64,000 nt of DNA, from the NCBI RefSeq assembly GCF_037652055.1, contig NZ_JBBKAH010000006.1:62001-126000 (forward strand), written 5' to 3'. Positions 46,411-54,372 of the stretch are shown here, one piece after another. The notes under the pieces are model-generated. The model was given only the letters and a program-made list of their open reading frames with translations. It was not told the DNA's origin and searched no databases. This stretch comes from Pelagibius sp037652055 (lineage in GTDB: Bacteria > Pseudomonadota > Alphaproteobacteria > Kiloniellales > Kiloniellaceae). A program made the translations under genes and the position numbers. Within the stretch, counting starts at the first letter, position 1; every line of letters begins with the position of its first letter.

Positions 46411-46897
46411 GGATGGCGCCCTGGTGACCGACGACTGGACGCCGCTGGCCGACGATGCCGATGCGCGGCCCGGCGACAAAGTCATCGTCACGCTGGACCA
46501 GTGGCGCGAGCGGCGCGAGCGCCTGCGCGGCCACAACGGCCGCCTCGGGCTGCGTCTGAAGAGCGACCAGGCGCCGGCGCAGATCGCCGACGACCTCGCG
46601 CTCTTCGATCTCGTCGCGCTGGAATTTCCACGTTTCGGCGATGGTCGTCCCTATTCCTCGGCGCGCCTGCTGCGCGAACGCTACGGCTTCACCGGCGAAC
46701 TGCGCGCCGTCGGCAACGTGCTGCGCGATCAGTTCCAGCTGATGCTGCGCTGCGGCTTCGACGCCTTCGAGGTCAAGGACGAGAAGGCCGTGGAAGCCTG
46801 GCACGATGCGACCAGCGAGATCGCCTTCACCTACCAGCCGACCGGCCGGCAGCGCGCGTCCATCGGCGTGCTGGGCCGCGTCGGCGCGAAGTCGTGA
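46397..46897 (+). CDS. DUF934 protein of the sulfite reductase operon
   Basis: 166-residue cytoplasmic protein with the family core LGLRLKSDQAPAQIADDLALFDLVALEFPRFGDGRPYSSARLLRERYGFTGELRAVGNVLRDQFQLMLRCGFDAFEV. DUF934 genes lie between cysI and cysH in many proteobacteria, and a role as a sulfite reductase accessory or electron-transfer partner has been proposed from context only. AAGGAGAAG precedes the ATG. It overlaps cysI by 14 nt and cysH by 4 nt. Confidence 0.9.
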
Positions 46898-47688
46898 CGA
46901 TGCGCCCCGGCGAAGTCGGCCGCCGTTCCCTCGCCGTGCGGCCACCGGCGAACCAGGACGGTGCCCTGCGCCTTGCCCAGCGCGCCCGCCTGCTGGAACA
47001 GCGCTACGGCGGTCTGGACAGCACCGCGCTGCTGGATGCCGCCATCAATGAGATCTTTCCCGGCCGCATCGCCGTAGTGTCCTCCTTCGGCACCGAGTCC
47101 GCGGTGCTGCTGGACCTCGTCGCACAGGTGAACCCGGCGACGCCGGTGATCTTCCTGGAAACCGGCAAGCACTTTCCCGAGACCCTCGCCTACCGCGACG
47201 CGCTGATCGAGCGCCTTGGGCTTACCGATGTGCGGAGCATCGGGCCCGCCGCGGAAGATCTCGCCTGGGCCGATCAGGACGGTACCTTGTGGCGCCGCAA
47301 TCCGGATCTCTGCTGCCGCCTGCGCAAGGTGCTGCCGCTGGAGCGCGCGCTCTCCGGTTTCAGCGCCTGGATCAACGGCCGCAAGCGCTTCCAGGGCGGA
47401 CTGCGCGGAGAGATCGGCCTGTTCGAGCCTTCCGAATCACGCATCAAAGTCAATCCGCTGGCCAAGTGGAACACCGCCGCGATCGCCGCCGCCTTCGCCG
47501 ACCGCGGCCTGCCGCGCCATCCTCTCGGCGCGGAGGGCTACGGCTCTATCGGCTGCGCTCCCTGCACCTTCAAGAGCGGTGGCGAGGCGGGTTCGCGCGC
47601 CGGCCGCTGGGCCGGCAGCGGCAAAACCGAATGCGGCATCCACCAGTCCCTCCTGAGCCCCCTTGGCAGCGTCAAGGGCCTTCGCTGA
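46894..47688 (+). CDS. cysH: Phosphoadenylyl/adenylyl-sulfate reductase (thioredoxin)
   Basis: Reduces activated sulfate to sulfite, 264 residues. The P-loop-like SSFGTESAVLLDLVAQ and ETGKHFPETLAYRD are visible. The pairs CCRLRKVLPL and CAPCTFKSG indicate a 4Fe-4S cluster, which is typical of enzymes using APS rather than PAPS. The catalytic Cys is in the C-terminal ECGIH. Start taken as the GTG overlapping the DUF934 stop (GTGA); an ATG two codons later is possible. Last gene of the operon. Confidence 0.93.
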   Translation: MTMRPGEVGRRSLAVRPPANQDGALRLAQRARLLEQRYGGLDSTALLDAAINEIFPGRIAVVSSFGTESAVLLDLVAQVNPATPVIFLETGKHFPETLAYRDALIERLGLTDVRSIGPAAEDLAWADQDGTLWRRNPDLCCRLRKVLPLERALSGFSAWINGRKRFQGGLRGEIGLFEPSESRIKVNPLAKWNTAAIAAAFADRGLPRHPLGAEGYGSIGCAPCTFKSGGEAGSRAGRWAGSGKTECGIHQSLLSPLGSVKGLR

Positions 47689-47873
47689 CGCCCACCGCCT
47701 TTCGGCGAGCGCTCGGTAACCGACATAATTGAAACCCAATGGGCGGCGCGGCGACATCGTCGCGACACGCCGCAGGGCTATTGCTCTCCTTGCTCAATCC
47801 TGCGCAGACCGCGGAGCCGTACGGACAACTGCCCGGCGTCTGCCTCTGACGACAAGAGACAAGGAATTTACCC

Positions 47874-49595
47874 ATGATTCGCAAACACCTACAGCGTCCA
47901 CTCGCGGCGGCCCTGCTTGCCAGCACCGCGACAATTTCCCTTGCCCATGCCCACGACGCCGCGGCGCCCGAGCGCGGACAGGAAGTTTTCCAACCGGGGA
48001 TCAGCGCCGCAGTCACCGATGGCAGCGGCGCCGGCACGCAACCGCTCTACGACGGGCTCGGCGTGATGACGATGCCGATCACCACCGGCAACACCATGGT
48101 ACAGGCCTACTTCGACCAGGGCCTGCGGCTCGCCTGGGCCTTCAACCACGCCGAGGCTCGGCGCGCCTTCCAGGAGGCCCAGCGGCTCGATCCCGCTTGC
48201 GCCCTCTGCTACTGGGGTGAGGCCCTGGTGCTCGGCCCCAACATCAACGACGGCATGCACGAAGAAGCCGTGGCACCGGCCTTCGCCGCCGCTCAGCGGG
48301 CCATGTCACTGCGGCAGGGAACCAGCGCCAAGGAGAAGGCGCTCATCGAGGCGCTGGCCCTTCGATATACAGACAATCCCAGTGAGGATCGCACCGCACT
48401 GGACAAGGCATGGGCCAACGCCCTGCAAAAAGCCGCTCAAGACTATCCGCGCGACGCCAACATTCTTGTGCTCTTCGCCGAGGCGCTCATGAACCTGCAG
48501 CCGTGGGACTACTGGGAGGCCGATGGCACCACGCCGAAGGGCCGCGGTCGCGAGATCGCCGTCTCGCTGAAGCAGGCGCTCGAGCTCGATCCGGATCATG
48601 CCGGCGCGGCGCACCTGTTCATCCATGCGGTGGAAGCCTCCGCCCATCCCGAAGATGCCGAGGCGGTCGCCGATCGCCTGCGAGGCGCGGCGCCGGCCGC
48701 CGGTCATCTCGCGCATATGCCGGCGCACATCTATATGCGCATCGGACGCCACAAGGATTCGATGGAGGTCAACCGCGATGCCATCGCAGCCGACGAAGCA
48801 TTCCTGCGGCAGGCCGGCGAGGCGGCAAGCCCGCTCTATCGCTTTGGCTACTATCCGCACAATGTGCACTTCCTGCTCGTCTCGGCGCAGATGGCCGGCG
48901 TGGCTGAAGACGTGCTCGCCAGCGCAGACAAGCTCGCCGCGGTGACCTCCGACGACGTCTCGCAGGAACTGGCCTGGGTTCAGGCGATAAAGACCGCGCC
49001 CTACAGCGCCCATGCGCAGTTCAGCGATCCGGCTACCGTGCTCGCCCTGCCCGATCCGGGAGACCGGTTCCCCTTCGTAAAAGGCTTCTGGCACTACGCG
49101 CGGGGCGTCGCGCTCGCTGCTGAGGGAGCCAGCGAGGCGGGGCTGCGCGAAGCTGAGGCGATCGATCGTCTCATCGCGGATGCGGACATGAGCGGGCTGG
49201 AAGCACAGTACGTGCCGGCCCGCACGGTGCTGTCGATCGCCAAGCATGTAGTGGAGGCCCGCGTCGAGCAGTCCCGTGCGAACTTGACGGCAGCCGAACA
49301 TCATCTGAGAGAGGCCATCGCTTTGCAGGATGCGATGCCCTACATGGAGCCGCCGTTCTGGTACTACCCGGTCCGCCAAACACTCGGCGCTGTGCTGCTG
49401 CAGCAGGGGCGCGCCCAGGACGCCGTGGCAGTGTTCGTGCAGGCGCTCGGACAGGCCCCGCGCAACGGATGGGCGCTCTGGGGCCTGCTGCAGGCCCAGG
49501 TCGCCGCGGGTGACAGCAACCAGTCTGCGACCAAGGCCGCCTTTGCCAAGGCTTGGCTCGGCGACCACCGCCTTCTGACACTCAATCGGCTCTGA
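47874..49595 (+). CDS. Exported TPR-repeat protein, unknown function
   Basis: 573 residues, a solitary gene with AAGGAA 7 nt before the ATG. A Sec signal (MIRKHLQRPLAAALLASTATISLAHA) is followed by TPR-like helices: FDQGLRLAWAFNHAEARRAFQEAQRLDPACALCYWGEALVLGPN, LKQALELDPDHAGAAHLFIHAVE, and C-terminal AVFVQALGQAPRNGWALWGLLQAQ. The motif GHLAHMPAHIYMRIGRH is strongly conserved in this group of proteins and, with HLFIHAVEAS, supplies clustered His that might bind metal. It likely acts in the periplasm. Confidence 0.85.
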   Translation: MIRKHLQRPLAAALLASTATISLAHAHDAAAPERGQEVFQPGISAAVTDGSGAGTQPLYDGLGVMTMPITTGNTMVQAYFDQGLRLAWAFNHAEARRAFQEAQRLDPACALCYWGEALVLGPNINDGMHEEAVAPAFAAAQRAMSLRQGTSAKEKALIEALALRYTDNPSEDRTALDKAWANALQKAAQDYPRDANILVLFAEALMNLQPWDYWEADGTTPKGRGREIAVSLKQALELDPDHAGAAHLFIHAVEASAHPEDAEAVADRLRGAAPAAGHLAHMPAHIYMRIGRHKDSMEVNRDAIAADEAFLRQAGEAASPLYRFGYYPHNVHFLLVSAQMAGVAEDVLASADKLAAVTSDDVSQELAWVQAIKTAPYSAHAQFSDPATVLALPDPGDRFPFVKGFWHYARGVALAAEGASEAGLREAEAIDRLIADADMSGLEAQYVPARTVLSIAKHVVEARVEQSRANLTAAEHHLREAIALQDAMPYMEPPFWYYPVRQTLGAVLLQQGRAQDAVAVFVQALGQAPRNGWALWGLLQAQVAAGDSNQSATKAAFAKAWLGDHRLLTLNRL

Positions 49596-50236
49596 GGGAC
49601 ACCGTTAACTTGTTAACCTTTTCGGTCAACCCTGGACCGCGACTCGGCAGGCGCTCCGGCGCCTGCCCCAAATTTGCCGCCGATGGATCGCCGGAACTGA
49701 GCGCCGTCTCGCCGTCCGACAGCCGGCCCCCCGCTCCGGGACCTTAGTATTGGTTCCGCCGGACTCACCGCCGGGGCAAGACTCAATCACCAAAGCACTA
49801 ATAGAAACGGCGTGAATCGTCCTGCCGCAGGCGCGAAATCAACTGTAATCAATCCGAGAATTCTTAGGGGTCGGTCGACAATTTCCAACGGTTAACAAGT
49901 AATAAACGACTCGATGCGCAGCTAAAACTAAGTATATTCGACAGTAAGAAACATTGTTTCCGATAAGTACATTATTGTTTTTTGAATATATATAAGATTA
50001 ATAGTTAATTTACCTCGAATTTTCTGGGAATTTAGCTCAAAGATAAGACGATTCTTCTTGATGTGACCGATTAAGATTGTGTAAACCTTTCCCTGCGGAC
50101 GAAGCGCCAGACCGGGCGTTAACGCCAGGCCGGCGGGGCCTGAACCCAGAGGTTCCAAACCCCGACGAAGACTGGCAAAGCCCGGACCGAAGGCAAGGCG
50201 CGCGCTGCAGAGAGTTCACAGGGTATCGGACGTTAG
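49596..50236. other. 641-bp AT-rich intergenic region upstream of the cell-wall hydrolase gene
   Basis: Positions 49860-50090 are markedly AT-rich, unlike the rest of the window. It holds GTTAACTTGTTAAC at 49604-49617, GGTTAACAAGT at 49890-49900, a TTAA-N7-TAAAC element at 50071-50086 (one mismatch from a CtrA box), and a GGCGTTAACGCC palindrome at 50114-50125. No credible ORF or recognisable RNA gene is visible. It most likely contains the hydrolase promoter, with space for a small RNA. Confidence 0.5.
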
Positions 50237-51031
50237 ATGAGTCGGATTGCACACATGCTGGCCGTCGTGCGGCCGCACCGGGATCGCTGGCTCGCCGTGG
50301 CGCGCCAGCTGGTGACCGGGCGGCCCCACAGCAAAGGCCACCATCATGAGCTCAGCGCCAAGGCGCTCTGCTCGGCGATCAGCGCACCGCTTGCCTGCAT
50401 CGCCGCCGGTGCCGCCCTGGCGGGCGTGGCGTCCAGCGACCAGGTCTATGACTCCTGGACCCGGGTGACCGCGCAGAGCTTCATCCCCGTCGACATGAAA
50501 GACATCGACCCCGACCATTTCTACGTGCGCCAGGTCGGTCTCAAGACCCTCGACCTGGAAGATCAGCTTGCCGCGAGCTTCACGCCGAACCCGGGCAAGC
50601 TGCGCGAGGAGCTGACCTGCCTGGCCCAGAACATCTACTTCGAGGCTCGCAGCGAGCCTCTGGAAGGCAAGCTGGCCGTGGCCCACGTGGTGATGAACCG
50701 CGTCGCCTCGCAGTATTTCCCCGACTCCGTCTGCGGCGTCGTGCAGGACGGCACCGACGAGGTACTGCACCGCTGCCAGTTCTCCTGGTATTGCGACGGC
50801 AAGCCGGACGAGATCGAGGACCAGACCGCCTGGGCGGAAGCCACCGAGTTGGCCAGCCAGGTCTACTGGGGCCGCGCCGAGGATCCCTCCAGCGGCGCGC
50901 TGTGGTATCACGCCGACTACGTGAAGCCGGTGTGGCGCAAGGCCTTCGCCGAAGGCCCGACCATCGGCCGCCACATCTTCTACAGCCGCAAGCCGCAGCT
51001 GGAAGTCACCCAAGTCGCGCAGGGCAGCTGA
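50237..51031 (+). CDS. Cell-wall hydrolase, SleB family
   Basis: Predicted peptidoglycan lytic enzyme of 264 residues. An N-terminal hydrophobic segment (about 45-65) probably anchors or exports it. The hydrolase_2/SleB domain begins near residue 125: LTCLAQNIYFEARSEPLEGKLAVAHVVMNRVASQYFPDSVCGVVQDG, with the catalytic Glu in IYFEARSE, then CQFSWYCDG and GALWYHADYVKPVW. In alphaproteobacteria such enzymes act in growth or division rather than spore germination. A good intrinsic terminator follows. Confidence 0.92.
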   Translation: MSRIAHMLAVVRPHRDRWLAVARQLVTGRPHSKGHHHELSAKALCSAISAPLACIAAGAALAGVASSDQVYDSWTRVTAQSFIPVDMKDIDPDHFYVRQVGLKTLDLEDQLAASFTPNPGKLREELTCLAQNIYFEARSEPLEGKLAVAHVVMNRVASQYFPDSVCGVVQDGTDEVLHRCQFSWYCDGKPDEIEDQTAWAEATELASQVYWGRAEDPSSGALWYHADYVKPVWRKAFAEGPTIGRHIFYSRKPQLEVTQVAQGS

Positions 51032-51060
51032 AAGCACAAAGCCACACGGCGAAGTATCGT

Positions 51061-51090
51061 AGGGGCGCCGGCGACGGCGCCTCTTTTCTT
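51061..51090 (+). terminator. Intrinsic terminator of the cell-wall hydrolase gene
   Basis: A 10-bp stem (AGGGGCGCCG and CGGCGCCTCT, one G-T pair) with loop GCGA, followed at once by a T-rich stretch (TTTTCTT). It lies 30 nt after the stop codon and is the clearest rho-independent terminator in the window. Confidence 0.85.
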
Positions 51091-51128
51091 GGGCACCTCT
51101 TTCTTCGGCATCCTTGGGAGAGACGGCC

Positions 51129-51482
51129 TCAGCGGCGCCGGTTGAAGCGCCCGGTCAGCAGCGACTCGATGGTGTTGTAGGCCGCGTCGGTCAGACCCAG
51201 GAAGACGCCGCCGACGATCCCGTTCTCACCCAGCGGCCGCACGATTTCCACGGCGAATTCGATCGGATCGTGCCCCTTCGGGATCAGCTCGAGGCGCAGG
51301 CGCTGGCCGGCACGGAAACCATAGGGCCGCCGGTCGGTGGCATCCAGGGCCACGCCGAAGCCGGCGGCGCTGAGATCGGTCAGCGTGACCTCCTGGCCGC
51401 CCAGGCGTGCGTCCAGCTGCAGCGGACGGCGGCGGTCGCGCCGACGCTCCTTGCGCTTGATTGTGACGTTGCTGCGGTACAT
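51129..51482 (-). CDS. PilZ domain protein
   Basis: 117-residue single-domain c-di-GMP receptor candidate. The RxxxR motif (RRDRRRP near residue 14) and the DLSAAGFGV motif (D/N-x-S-x2-G) that contact c-di-GMP are both present, on a six-strand barrel ending with a helix (TDAAYNTIESLLTGRFNRR). It lies between the hydrolase terminator and the end of the quorum-sensing operon and has its own start; no partner is obvious. Confidence 0.9.
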   Translation of the reverse strand: MYRSNVTIKRKERRRDRRRPLQLDARLGGQEVTLTDLSAAGFGVALDATDRRPYGFRAGQRLRLELIPKGHDPIEFAVEIVRPLGENGIVGGVFLGLTDAAYNTIESLLTGRFNRRR

Positions 51483-51561
51483 CTGTCGGCCTGCCTTTTT
51501 GCTTCGCTCACAAGGCTTGGGCGGCGAAGGTCAGGCTAGCCCGCTGGTCCTGTAGAATTCG

Positions 51562-53151
51562 TTACTGCGCGGTGGCCGCGTCGTTAAGGTTAACCAGCTC
51601 ATGGCGCGCCACCTTGCCGGTGGCGGTCATCGGCAAGGCGGCATGGAACTCGACGAGGCCGGGGCACTTGCCGTCCGGCAACTCGCGGGCAAGCCAGCCG
51701 AGCAGGTCGCCGCCGTCCAGCGCACAGCCGTGACGCAGCACCACGAAGGTCTTTGCCTCCTGGCCCAGGTAAGCATCGGGGATGCCGATCACCGCCGCTT
51801 CGGCGACCGCCGGATGAGACTTCAGCACCGCCTCCACCTCGGCCGGGTAGATGTGCTCCTCACCGCGCAGGATCTTGTCGTCGGCACGGCCGAGAATGTC
51901 GAGCCGTCCGGCAGCGTCGAAGCGGCCGATGTCGCCGGTGCGTAGCCAGCCGCCGGCAAGCGTGCGCGCGGTCTCCTCCGGCAGGTTGAGATAGCCCTTC
52001 ATCACACCGGGCCCGCGCACCAGGATCTCACCCTGTGCACCCGGCGCGGCACTTGGCCGCCCCGCCTCCTCCAGCACCACCTCGACGCCCGGCACCACCC
52101 GCCCCACCGTGGTCGGCGAGAGGCCGCGCCGGCTGCGCTCGCCACCGCCCCCATTTCCACCGCCCCAGGCGACGATGGAGGCCGCCTCAGTGAGCCCGTA
52201 GCCGGGGACCAACGGCACGCCGAAGCGTCCCTCGAAAGCGTCCGACAAGCCGGCCGAAAGCGGCGCGCCGCCGGTGGCGCAGAGCTTTAGGTTGCGCCGT
52301 ACCGCGGCCTCGTCGACCCCGCCGGCCTGCTCCAGCAGGTACTGGTAGTAGATCGGCATGTGCACGAAGTAGGTCGCCGCCTCCTCGATCATGAGGCGCC
52401 ACAGCAGCGCCGGGTCGAAACCCTCGGCCAGCACCAGCGTCTCGCCGTTCAGCATGGCGAGGTTGAGGCCGCAGACCTGGCCCATGACATGGAACAGCGG
52501 CGTCGAGATGAGCCGCACGCGGGTGTCTTCGCGCGGCGCCAGACCCTGGTTGATGCGGGTCAGCGCAATCAGGTTGGTCTGGGTCAGCTCGACGCCCTTC
52601 GGCCGTCCCGTGGAGCCGGAGGTGTAGAGCAGCACCGCCGTCTCGTCGCCGGCATAGTCATGAGTCGCCGCCCGGTCGGACTGCCCCGCCATCAGCGCGC
52701 CCAGGGCGGGCACGCCGGCGATGGTCGAGGGCCCGTCGAGTTCGGCCGGAATCACCCAGGCGCGGCGGCAGGCCGGCACCGCCTCGGCGGCGGCCAGCGC
52801 CCACTCACCGTAGGTCGTGTCGCCGCGGCCGTCGTAGGTCAGCAGCGCCTCGACGCCGGAGTCTTCCAGTTGGAACTGGATGTCGCGCTGGCGCAGCGTG
52901 GTGCTGAGCACCACCGCCAGGCCGCCGATCTTGAGGATACCGTAGTAGGCGGCAAGAAAGCCCGGCCGGTTGCCGCAGGCCAGCGCGATGCGGCTGCCCG
53001 GCCCGTAGCCGGCCGCCTTCAGGCCGTTGGCCACCTGGTTGGCCATCGCCAGAACCTGCGCGAAGCTGTAGCCGCGGCCATTGGAGACCAGCGCCCTGCC
53101 GGCGGGCCGGCGGGCAGCGGTGGCATCGAGAAAGCGGGCAACGTTCGACAT
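51562..53151 (-). CDS. AMP-dependent acyl-CoA synthetase/ligase
   Basis: Activates a carboxylic acid to its CoA thioester through an acyl-AMP, 529 residues. Motifs in order: LLYTSGSTGRPKGVELT (A3), YGLTEAASIV (A5), TGDIGRFDAAGRLDILGRADDKILRGEEHIYPAEVEAVL (A7-A8), and PMTATGKVARHEL (A10 Lys). It looks like the medium/long-chain or aryl CoA ligase group. It starts 4 nt after the MFS gene and is the last gene of the luxI operon, so its acid may be the precursor of the signal or of the operon's product. Substrate unknown. Confidence 0.93.
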   Translation of the reverse strand: MSNVARFLDATAARRPAGRALVSNGRGYSFAQVLAMANQVANGLKAAGYGPGSRIALACGNRPGFLAAYYGILKIGGLAVVLSTTLRQRDIQFQLEDSGVEALLTYDGRGDTTYGEWALAAAEAVPACRRAWVIPAELDGPSTIAGVPALGALMAGQSDRAATHDYAGDETAVLLYTSGSTGRPKGVELTQTNLIALTRINQGLAPREDTRVRLISTPLFHVMGQVCGLNLAMLNGETLVLAEGFDPALLWRLMIEEAATYFVHMPIYYQYLLEQAGGVDEAAVRRNLKLCATGGAPLSAGLSDAFEGRFGVPLVPGYGLTEAASIVAWGGGNGGGGERSRRGLSPTTVGRVVPGVEVVLEEAGRPSAAPGAQGEILVRGPGVMKGYLNLPEETARTLAGGWLRTGDIGRFDAAGRLDILGRADDKILRGEEHIYPAEVEAVLKSHPAVAEAAVIGIPDAYLGQEAKTFVVLRHGCALDGGDLLGWLARELPDGKCPGLVEFHAALPMTATGKVARHELVNLNDAATAQ

Positions 53152-53155
53152 CGCA

Positions 53156-54346
53156 TCACTCCCTTCGCAGAGCCGCCTGAACCGGCAGTGCGCGTGGCAG
53201 CGGCCGGTAAATCCACATCACCATCGCCAGGGCCGCGGCGGCCAGCAGCGCGCCAGTCAGGTAAGGCCAGCCGGTCCCGAGGCTGCCGAGGGCGAAGCCG
53301 CCCCAGACCGGGCCAAGAATACGCGCGAAACTGAGGACGGCGTGGTTGAAACCCATGGCACTGCCCTGCACCGTGTCCGGCGCCGCCTTCGAGAGAAGTG
53401 CCTGCAGGCAGGAGAGGCACACCGAGATGCCGGCACCCAGCAGCATCAGGGCCAGGGTGATCGCGACGTCGTTTGGCCACAGCACGAAAAGCGCCATGCC
53501 CAGCACCATCGCGGTGCAGGCCCCTGCCGTCACCCACGCCTCGCCGAAGCGCGGGCAGCACAGCGGGATCAGCACCCAGAGGCTGAACACCGCGGCGAGC
53601 CCGGCCGCCGTGAAAGCCAGAGAGACATCGCGTGCATCCCACTCCAGCACCCGCGACGACCACATGCCGAGGGTTGAGTCCATCGAGGCATAGGCGAAGG
53701 ACAGCACGGCCATGATGGCAATTGGGGCGAGGCAGAGCGGCGCTGCAACGATGCTGCGCGGCGGCAGGACGACGAAGCGGACCCGGCTGACCGGCCGGCG
53801 CGCGGATCCGCGCGGGAGCGTCGCCGTCAGCAGGATCGACAGCAGCGAGAAAGCGCCGGCGCCGTAGGCGGCCAGCCGGTAGTCGTCTCCGCCGGCACCG
53901 AGCAGGACGGTGCCGATCAGAGGACCGATGATGAAGGCCAGGCCGTAGGCCGAATTCACATTCGCCATGCCGCTGACCCTGCTGCGTGTACAGGTGCTGT
54001 CGGCAACCAGCGCCTGGATCACCGGGATCGCGGCGTTGCTGATGCCCGCACAGGCGCGCGCGGCGAACAGTAGGAGCAGGCTGTCGGCATAGGCCAGCAG
54101 CAGACAGGCCACGGGACCCGTCGACAGCGCGAGAAAGATCACCCGGCGCCGCCCGAGCTGATCGCTGAGGCGGCCCCAGAACGGGGCCAGCAGCAGGATG
54201 ACGGTGGTGTCGGTGACCAGCAGCAGGGAAACCTGCAGCGGCGTGGCACCCAGTGCAAGCGCCTGGAACGGCAGGAACGGATAGACGATGCCGAGCCCCA
54301 CCAGGTACATCAGAGCGACCAGGACTGGCGCCGGCATGGCTGGCAT
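53156..54346 (-). CDS. MFS transporter, TetA/DHA1-like
   Basis: Proton-driven exporter of 396 residues with 12 TM helices. The loop 2-3 signature GRLSDQLGRRRVIFLAL and the motif C-like GLAFIIGPLIGTVLLG mark drug:H+ antiporters. It sits between the P450 and the CoA ligase in the same transcript, 26 nt after the P450 stop. Likely role: export of the product of that pathway, or self-resistance. Confidence 0.92.
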   Translation of the reverse strand: MPAMPAPVLVALMYLVGLGIVYPFLPFQALALGATPLQVSLLLVTDTTVILLLAPFWGRLSDQLGRRRVIFLALSTGPVACLLLAYADSLLLLFAARACAGISNAAIPVIQALVADSTCTRSRVSGMANVNSAYGLAFIIGPLIGTVLLGAGGDDYRLAAYGAGAFSLLSILLTATLPRGSARRPVSRVRFVVLPPRSIVAAPLCLAPIAIMAVLSFAYASMDSTLGMWSSRVLEWDARDVSLAFTAAGLAAVFSLWVLIPLCCPRFGEAWVTAGACTAMVLGMALFVLWPNDVAITLALMLLGAGISVCLSCLQALLSKAAPDTVQGSAMGFNHAVLSFARILGPVWGGFALGSLGTGWPYLTGALLAAAALAMVMWIYRPLPRALPVQAALRRE

Positions 54347-54372
54347 TTCTCCTCGTAAGGTGTAACCGCCGG

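Noticed and set aside
49608..49900. 11-bp inverted pair ACTTGTTAACC / GGTTAACAAGT as ends of a small mobile element
   Set aside because: No target duplication, no internal gene, and TTAAC motifs are easily met in AT-rich DNA.
49928..50158. 76-codon minus-strand frame in the AT-rich gap
   Set aside because: No Shine-Dalgarno, composition follows the local AT bias, and no family resemblance.
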